From contig NC_081413.1 of assembly GCF_030272615.1 (NCBI RefSeq), positions 565,455,010 through 565,519,009 on the forward strand: a stretch of DNA of 64,000 nucleotides. The letters are read 5' to 3'. Shown here piece after piece: positions 57,286 to 64,000 of this stretch (the stretch's first letter is position 1; every line of letters starts with the position of its first letter). This stretch comes from Cryptomeria japonica. Taxonomy: Eukaryota; Streptophyta; Pinopsida; Cupressales; Cupressaceae. Under the pieces are notes generated by a model that searched no databases, was not told the DNA's origin, and saw only the letters and a list, made by a program, of their open reading frames with translations. The position numbers and the translations under genes were made by a program.

Positions 57286-57619
57286 ACTTGTTTTTTTTTT
57301 TAATTTGATTTTATGCAAATTCTTGGATATTGGGGAGCCTTACACCAGTTGTTGCAAATGCAGGTGCCAAATGCAGATCCATTTAATGCATGAAGCTGTG
57401 AAGTGATATTTGGAAGAATGTACACTTGAGTGTCTAAGAAGTCTAAAATTGATTGTTTTTATGTCATGTAATCCACCAATAGTTGTGCATATGTAATTGT
57501 AATTGGAATACATTTGTACTTTTAAGCCACTTGCATAAAGTGGCAAATGTAAACATTAAGTTTTTTAAAAAATAAAAAAATGTTTATTATTTGTGCAAGT
57601 TGTTTTGTATTAAAATAAA
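57286..57619. other. Unassigned spacer
   Basis: No gene. A 29-base segment ending TGTTTATTATTTGTGCAAGT occurs twice, near 57580 and 57618. Confidence 0.5.
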
Positions 57620-57639
57620 AATGTTTATTATTTGTGCAA

Positions 57640-58190
57640 GTTGTTGTGGGATAGCGAAAGCCTCCTACTTTTTCTTACTTACCTCGTAGGATCGTTGTGC
57701 ATCCATCTTGCATGGCGTAGGATAGCAGGGAGCCTTGAGCTTCTTTGTTTTTGCTTGCCCCAAGCGACCATCGTGTTTCAGTTTTCCATCCTACGTTGGG
57801 ATGGTAGGGAGCCAATGCTTCTTTCTTCTAGATGCCCTACATGCACCTTTTCCTTCACCCTCTATTATTGCATGATGGTAGGATGCAAGCCTGGACATCT
57901 TGATTCTTACCCCACATGATTACTATACACCCGCTTTACATGGTGTGGGATAGTGGGAGACTTCTTTTGCATCTCCTGACTTACCCCACAAGGTCATCTC
58001 TTCTTTGTTTTCCTTGGTGCGGGATAGTGAGGGACCATCTCTTGCCTCTATGTAGCCTCGCAAGACCTTCTCATTTTGCTCACCTTTGTTGCCGGATAGT
58101 GGGGGGAGTCTATCCGCTTTGCTTTGAACTTACCTTGTAGGGTCTCATTTCTCTAGTCTATCACACCACGGGATAGCGGGATGCCACCAC
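57640..58190 (+). repeat. Degenerate minisatellite of about 95-bp units
   Basis: Six to seven units each contain a GGGATAGTGGGAGNC-type box (57648, 57718, 57798, 57944, 58018, 58092, 58168) and an ACTTACCYCRYARGRTC-type box. Units are strongly diverged. Short frames over the array are not genes. Confidence 0.65.
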
Positions 58191-60559
58191 CGACAGGACA
58201 TTGGACCCACACAACCTGAAATATCATCCCCGCAGAAAAATGGTTGGATGCCACTTAGTTGCCATGTCACATAAAGGATTCAGCTTGGCACCCACATCAT
58301 TAGCCACACCATCTACTAGAGATCAAATTTCGAAGAGACTTCACCCCTCTCTCATGATCCAGGTTTTGCCAAAATGGCAAGTTACACTGAAATATAGTGG
58401 GTCCTGTATGAAGCCAATAATCGTCGGCCACCTATCATGCAGAGTTTGAATCAACAAATTATTATCCCCTGTCGCATAACTGACAAGACCTCTCCACACG
58501 GATATTCGTTTGTTGATGTGACAATAAACATGCCACATGAGAAATTTTAGTCAACCACCATGGGCCCCATTTTGGTATAACTCATACAGCCCGATAAAAG
58601 GCAAAGGGGCTCTTGGGCCAAAAGGGTAAGTCATGTTGAAAAGACACTTTTTCCAATCCATGAACATGTCACCACCCGTGTGGACAAATCAACACATCCC
58701 AACAAGATTCCTGCATGGACAAGGTGGACCAATGAACAATTGCCAATAGCAAGTCAACGAGCACAAGGACAAAGTGATCTCGACTATCGGAGGTCGGAGA
58801 TTGTCTAGAAATTAGAATTGAGAAGAGAATGACTTTAATTTTTCCAATCGGATGCGACATGCCAATAAGAGACTTGGCTAGGCCCCACAAGAACACATTA
58901 TTGCCAAGTTAGACCAAGTGGACCAATGAGCGGTCACCAACTAAATACCTGCAGACATAATTGAAGTGGGATCGAGACCCAAAAGGGAAGACCATGTCGG
59001 TAGGAGACGGGAGCTCTACACACACCAATCTTCGATCTTACCGAACTACCTAATTACACTGAAATGCATCATGTCGCCAAAACACAATTACTGTCACGTC
59101 GAAGAAGGGGGATATCGGTATAAATCCAAAGAGTCGATAAGAGATAAAAGGGATCTTGTCGATAGACCCTCTCACATCAAAATGCAGAGATGTTGCTGAG
59201 ACAGAAGGAGGGTCTTGTCGAAAATAGCCAAACACATTAATTTTCACTCTTTTTAATCTGCAACAAGAATATATCAGACTTGATGGATTGAGCAAGTTAT
59301 GAGGCCAACTTAGAACTATGATGCCACCTCTGAAACACAAGAATTCAACCCATTTGTACATCTGCAACCTTCAACTACATTATGTGATGCTCTTTGTGGC
59401 ACATATCATCTCTGCATCTTTGCCAACTCAACCCTGCATACACACATGCTGACATCAATGACAACTTCAATGCCAGCATGTAGGTCCATCTGAAGATGCT
59501 TGCTCTAAAACTAGAACCAATCAATCTTATGATACGTACATTATTATTATTACCCCAAATTGATTTCTTCCATGTTGTCTATGACTTAGGAATGAGTCCA
59601 TAAAGATGAGGCAAAAGATTAAGCCACCTATAATGTGTTAGAATGCCTTTTTGCCAAAACTCATAATTGCCCTTAATCAAAGTGATTTTAGGATGAGTTT
59701 CATAGCCCATGATTACAACAATGATATACTTCTCAAAATGATTTAATTAGAGATCAATATATGAAATGTGGCTAGAATGAAGTAGGAGATAGTGGCAACT
59801 CCTTAACACTCCCAAGATCAATTGCTAGACCAAAATATCTTCCACAAAAGAGAAAATGACAAGAATAGCTTGCTTCACCAATGCAAGATTGATTGATTGA
59901 ATATGAAATATATAATGAGATGGCCTTGCTTATAAAGGTAAGGTGAGAGGTAGGATTAGACACGATGTTGACATGTGTCTTAACCCTATGCAATGAGACA
60001 ACTACCTCAACAAATTATTAAATGACCTAGGTAACTATAATTAAATAAAAGTCATAAAGATGAGACATGTGATAAGATCTTATCTAGACAACTAAGATTT
60101 CTAAAATGACACCGAAGACCCAAGTAAACTTAATTCATGTGAATAAGTTCTCTACTAGGAATTAGCTAGATACAAGACCTTATTCACACCCACATTCAAC
60201 ATTGGCATTGTAGAAGCTTAATACATAACATTATACTTATCATACAATAATTATACATATTATACATGAATTATAACAAAATGCCTAAATGCATACATAT
60301 CATACAAGAATTATAACAGAATACCTAAAGGCTCCAAGTTTCAACTTTAAAAAGAGACAAAAAAATAAATATGATTGTCCCTAATTAGCAAATGCAACTA
60401 GTAGGCCTCTATCAAAATGGAAGCTCGATTTTGAGTCACTGCTAGTATAAGGGAATGTCTCAAGCAATGAAACCTCAATTCATCAAGTCTCCAAGTCCTT
60501 GAAATATTTTGGGAATATGGATGAGGGTACCAAGGTAGAGGACATGTCCCCGGGGAAAC
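58191..60559. other. Unassigned DNA, probable old repeat
   Basis: No convincing gene. At 58560-59220 two diverged passages share GTGGACCAATGA and GGTATAACTC / GGTATAAATCC-type phrases with CCCGATAAAAGG / AGTCGATAAGAG. This hints at an internally duplicated repeat. 59350-60559 is ordinary AT-rich spacer with a short direct repeat around ACATATCATACAAGAATTAT near 60230-60320. Confidence 0.45.
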
Positions 60560-60800
60560 ACTAAAAATAAATAATATCAAGTATATCATACTATAACTCT
60601 ATATTTAAGATTATAGTTTCTCCATTTTGATGGTAAGTAATTAAAACTTTATAAACTATTTTATCATTTTTAAGTTCATGAGAAATACTTTTTCATTTTT
60701 ATCATTTAAAATAATAATATAGATATAATGTGTTTGCTTGCAAAAATTTGGAGTTGTATTATTCTATTATGTGGAGTTATGGTCTTAGGGTTTGTGGTTG
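60560..60800. repeat. Duplicated SGR-flank segment
   Basis: Aligns with 20615-20740 and 20975-21040 downstream of SGR copy 2 and upstream of copy 3. Shared landmarks: ATCAAGTATAT, AAGATTATAGTTTCTTC-like, GAGAAATACTTTTT and ATTATTCTATTATGTGGA. Confidence 0.7.
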
Positions 60801-61918
60801 TGTAGGTCGACATAATGATCTAAGATGAAACTCAAGAAATCTCTACCCTTAATAGGGGTATTTTACCTTCTCCTAAGGGAAGATATCACTCATGCAAGTG
60901 ACATCATGGGTTGCATGTTTGCTTGGAAGAAGATTGAGAAAATGTGACAAGATTAACCATAGGCTTAACATTGGTTTACCTAATTTAAGGTTACTTTCAA
61001 AATACTAGTGGGATCCCACCATGGATGGCAAATGGAATATTCTTCTTATTATTTTTTCTTTCATTGTAGCATGTAGTGTGTGTGAAATGTGACAAATTTC
61101 AAAGTTAGATGAAGAATAGGTGTTTGAGATGGGTGTTGACCTTCATATTGAAATAGATATTTGTATCAAAGTTAGATGAAGAATAGGTATTTGAGATGGG
61201 TGTTGATCTTCATATTGAAATAGATATTTGTATGATAAATATTTATGTGGCAAAGAATACAAGAGCTTTATGGTGTTTGGAAGATGGAATTTTTTACTTG
61301 AAAATAAGTACTCACACATCTTTTGTCGCTTTTCTTTTAGCATAAGATCTTTCTTTTTCTATTCTTTTTTATCTTTCCATTTTTCTCAATAATTTTTTTT
61401 TTTTGAAATAGTTATATTACTGAAACTTTAGTAGATATGCAATGGACACATAATAAACTTTTCAAGTCGTTTATTCTCTTTAGTCTGCAGCAGATATCCT
61501 TTCATTTCTACTCTCGAATTATTTCTTTCATCCGGATGATAGATCATATAGCATGATGAAAAATATCACACGTACAAACCAGAAAAGAAAAATATGCACC
61601 ACTTTATCTTATAAAATTAATAATGAAGAGAATAAAGTGCATAAATAGATGAGACATAAAGATTAGATACACTAAGTATGAAAATGGCAAATTTAGGTAG
61701 GCAAGATTTGAGAATCCTATTAAGAACTATCAATTTGAGCAACACAACAATAAACAGAGTCATGGACAGTGGAAGAAGACAGAAAATTGGATGAAAAGCA
61801 TGTTCCGTCTGCGTGATTAGCAAATAAAGTTGTTGGGTAGTCAACCTTGGCGTTTCTTTTTCTAAGCCCAACACGCTTCCCTCTAATAATTACGAATTTT
61901 CTCTCCCAAATTTGTTTG
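60801..61918. other. Spacer upstream of SGR copy 4
   Basis: AT-rich, no gene. A direct repeat of about 57 bases (GTTAGATGAAGAATAGGT... through CATATTGAAATAG) lies at about 61102-61158 and 61169-61225. Confidence 0.55.
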
Positions 61919-61972
61919 TATAAGGAATTTGGTAAAACTAAAGATGTGCGTGGACTGTTGGCGTCCACTCAA
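61919..61972 (+). promoter_or_regulatory. Promoter block of SGR copy 4
   Basis: A single TATAAG (61919-61924), then TGCGTGGACTG, TTGGCGTCCACTC at 61947-61970. The single-base change turns the dyad into TGGAC...GTCCA, so symmetry is kept. Confidence 0.5.
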
Positions 61973-62085
61973 GCTCTAAGTCTCTCAATGAAACCTGGAC
62001 TTGTACGCAAAGTATTTACTTTTTTGGCTAAGGAAGTTGAATAAGAGATTGATTAGCAATGAATTCTAGTTGAGAGATGGTGGCC

Positions 62086-63838
62086 ATGGCAGCAGGATTA
62101 ACACTCTCTTGCTTGCAGCCTGTCACTGCCCCTCCATCTCATTTCAGCAGGAGATTTCCCCATTTGAATTCTCAGTCTCTGAGCAGAGGAAGATTGTGGT
62201 ATGATCTGCTTCAATCTCAGAAAAACAGATACCAGATAAAGAGGTCATCTTCTAATCAAGTGGTAATAGGGCTTTCTTGGGTCTCTCTTTTTTATTGCAG
62301 TTGTTTTTAGATTCGATTGTGTTGATGAAAAACTCAAACTCTCTAATACAATCGAATCCAGAAACAACTATAATAATTCTCTATAGACTATGAAAACTTA
62401 TATCATTAATCTTTTCTTTTCTCTGAATCTCATGTGCTATGTCATCAATCTCTTTTGTCTCTGAATCTCATGTGCTAGTATTTCTTTATATAATTGGGTT
62501 TTTCTTTCTGGTTTATCAGGTGGCCAGATTATTTGGGCCTGCAATATTTGAAGCTTCAAAGCTCAAGGTTTTATTCCTGGGGACCCATGAGGAGAATCAT
62601 CCTGCACATCTGCCCAGAACATACACACTAACACACAGTGATATTACATCCAAGATAACACTCGCCATTTCCCAAACCATCAATAAGGATCAGGTTGGTT
62701 TCAGTTTTCAGTTGATATGTGTATGTTTGATGTTTGACAGTAATGGGTTACAGTTTAATTGTTAAATAATCAAAAGTGATTTTATCCCTTATCCACATCA
62801 TGTTTTATAAAATAATGATTCTTTAACAATTTTATATTTGGTAATAATGGTTCAGAAAAATCTACCTGTTTGTACTATATTTCATGAATAATAATAGTAT
62901 ATAAGAATCCTATTCTCTAAATGGATGACTAAAAAAAAATCATTCTCATGAGCCATGATTATATATAACCCATTCTATTTCAAAGATGCAGACAAAAAAA
63001 TGAAAGATCCTGTTTTACTATTAGAGTCCAATAGCCAGTAACCAGGAACAAACTCATTTCACATACAGTCAAACCCATTTGATTTGAGGAGAATATTAAC
63101 AGTAAGTGAATTGTAATCCCCATTTTAATAAAATAAAACTAACCAAAAACCAAGTCTCTGTAGGTGAGTCTGCAAGTCTGTGTACTTACAAAACAGAGGT
63201 TGTGGGTTTGAATCAAGACTTGCTACTCCATTCAGTTGTTGCTATATGAATAATCACTTAATTTGATATACTGTAAAATCATCACTTCTATGAAAACAAA
63301 TAGATCTTCAGAATATTTCTGAGGGGTTTTGTGCTGTTCCGGGGTCTCATAGGCTGTTTTGGTCTGAGGGACATTATTAAAATCTTTATTTTTTATTTCT
63401 TTCTTTCATTTCTCTTAATTGAAATTTGTGGGTGGGCTCTTGCAGTTGCAGGGGTGGTACAACAGGTTACAGAGGGATGAAGTACTTGCACAGTGGAAAA
63501 TGTCTCAGGGCAAAATGTCACTGCACGTCCACTGCCATATCAGTGGAGGGCATTGGCTCCTGGACGCCATAGCTAAGCTCAGATTTTACATCTTTCGAAA
63601 GGAGTTACCAGTGGTATGCTTCTATCCTTGTTCTACTCTTCTTACTTACTGTCTATGGGCCAGTATAATGATTGATAGTTTGTGAATTCAGGTGCTGGAG
63701 GCATTCAGGCATGGGGATAAAGCTCTTTTTGAGAAACACCCAGAGTTAGAGGATGCCCTGGTTTGGGTATATTTCCATTCCAACGTCAAACAGTTCAAGC
63801 GCCTCGAATGTTGGGGATCTCTCGCTCAAGCTTCCAAG
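62086..63838 (+). CDS. SGR: STAY-GREEN protein, copy 4, exons 1-4 (3' end outside window)
   Basis: Exons 62086-62262, 62520-62693, 63446-63613 and 63692-63838, all GT-AG and phase 0. An in-frame ATG at 62077 precedes the conserved one. The transit peptide has diverged most (LSCLQPVTAPPS, RFPHLNSQSLS), while the core (VARLFGPAIFEASKLKVLFL, TYTLTHSDIT, HCHISGGHWLLDAIAKLRFY, KHPELEDALVWVYFH, RLECWG) is almost identical to copy 1. The last exon with the cysteine-rich motif should lie roughly 2 kb beyond the last seen exon, outside the window. There is no defect in the visible part, so this is a second candidate functional SGR. Confidence 0.9.
63151..63229 (+). repeat. tRNA-like B-box element in intron 2 of SGR copy 4
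   Basis: Diverged relative of those at 17494 and 22847, reading CAGAGGTTGTGGGTTTGAATC, with the B box weakened by C-to-T. Confidence 0.45.
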
Positions 63839-64000
63839 GTCTGATTTCTCAACATTAGGAAAACCTGTATGATCTCCATGGTTTCTTTGGTTATCTTTGC
63901 ATCTTGAACTGGGGAATTTAGTTGTTCAAATTAGGTCAGGAAATAGCTATCTAGTTTTTTTCATATATCAATGCATAAATTATAGTATACGAGAATAATT
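63839..64000 (+). other. Intron 4 of SGR copy 4, start
   Basis: Begins GTCTGATTTCTCAACATTAG, close to the start of intron 4 in copies 1 and 2. The window ends inside it. Confidence 0.75.

Overview
The window looks like nuclear DNA of a seed plant, probably a gymnosperm or another large-genome lineage. It has AT-rich spacers and long introns with canonical GT-AG sites. Giant nested LTR retrotransposons, a LINE fragment, satellite DNA and a decayed DNA transposon surround a small host gene family. The lineage is inferred from architecture; no sequence search was possible.

The host genes form a tandem family of STAY-GREEN (SGR/NYE, chlorophyll a Mg-dechelatase) genes, all on the + strand. SGR copy 1 (9941-13474) is complete with five exons. 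SGR copy 2 (15391-20260) has clean reading frames, but its last 3' splice site has changed from AG to AT. SGR copy 3 (about 21593-23304) is a deleted pseudogene carrying a LINE insertion. SGR copy 4 (62086 to beyond the window end) is intact over four exons. The copies share upstream sequence, a conserved block near -100 and intronic minisatellites. Copies 2-4 also share a tRNA-like B-box element in intron 2. About 38 kb of inserted DNA separates copies 3 and 4.

Layout. 1-7620 is a Ty3/gypsy-type element on the - strand with gag and protease only, its left LTR cut by the window edge. 7621-8998 is an unassigned repeat with a palindrome array. 8999-23304 holds SGR copies 1-3. 23305-26033 is a LINE fragment with a broken ORF1. 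26141-28604 is a satellite of exactly 359 bp spacing with three-unit higher-order structure. 28605-47024 is an 18.4-kb Ty3/gypsy element on the - strand, with a 5-bp target duplication, inserted into the satellite. It carries decayed gag, protease, a G-patch-like segment, RT, two RNase H segments and integrase, plus an opposite-strand plant mobile domain (PMD) gene. 47579-50202 is an unrecognised multi-exon gene on the - strand with one stop and one broken donor. 50290-57290 holds palindromic GCGTACGC-type motifs, permuted inverted repeats and a decayed pogo/Tigger-like transposase. 57620-60560 is a degenerate minisatellite plus unassigned DNA. 60560-64000 is SGR copy 4 with its duplicated flank.

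The most unusual signal is in the 18.4-kb element. Two arrays of a motif around the palindrome AGCGCT lie near its two ends in opposite orientations. The sense RNA from the 5' LTR and the antisense PMD RNA would therefore each carry the motif in the same orientation in their 5' leaders.
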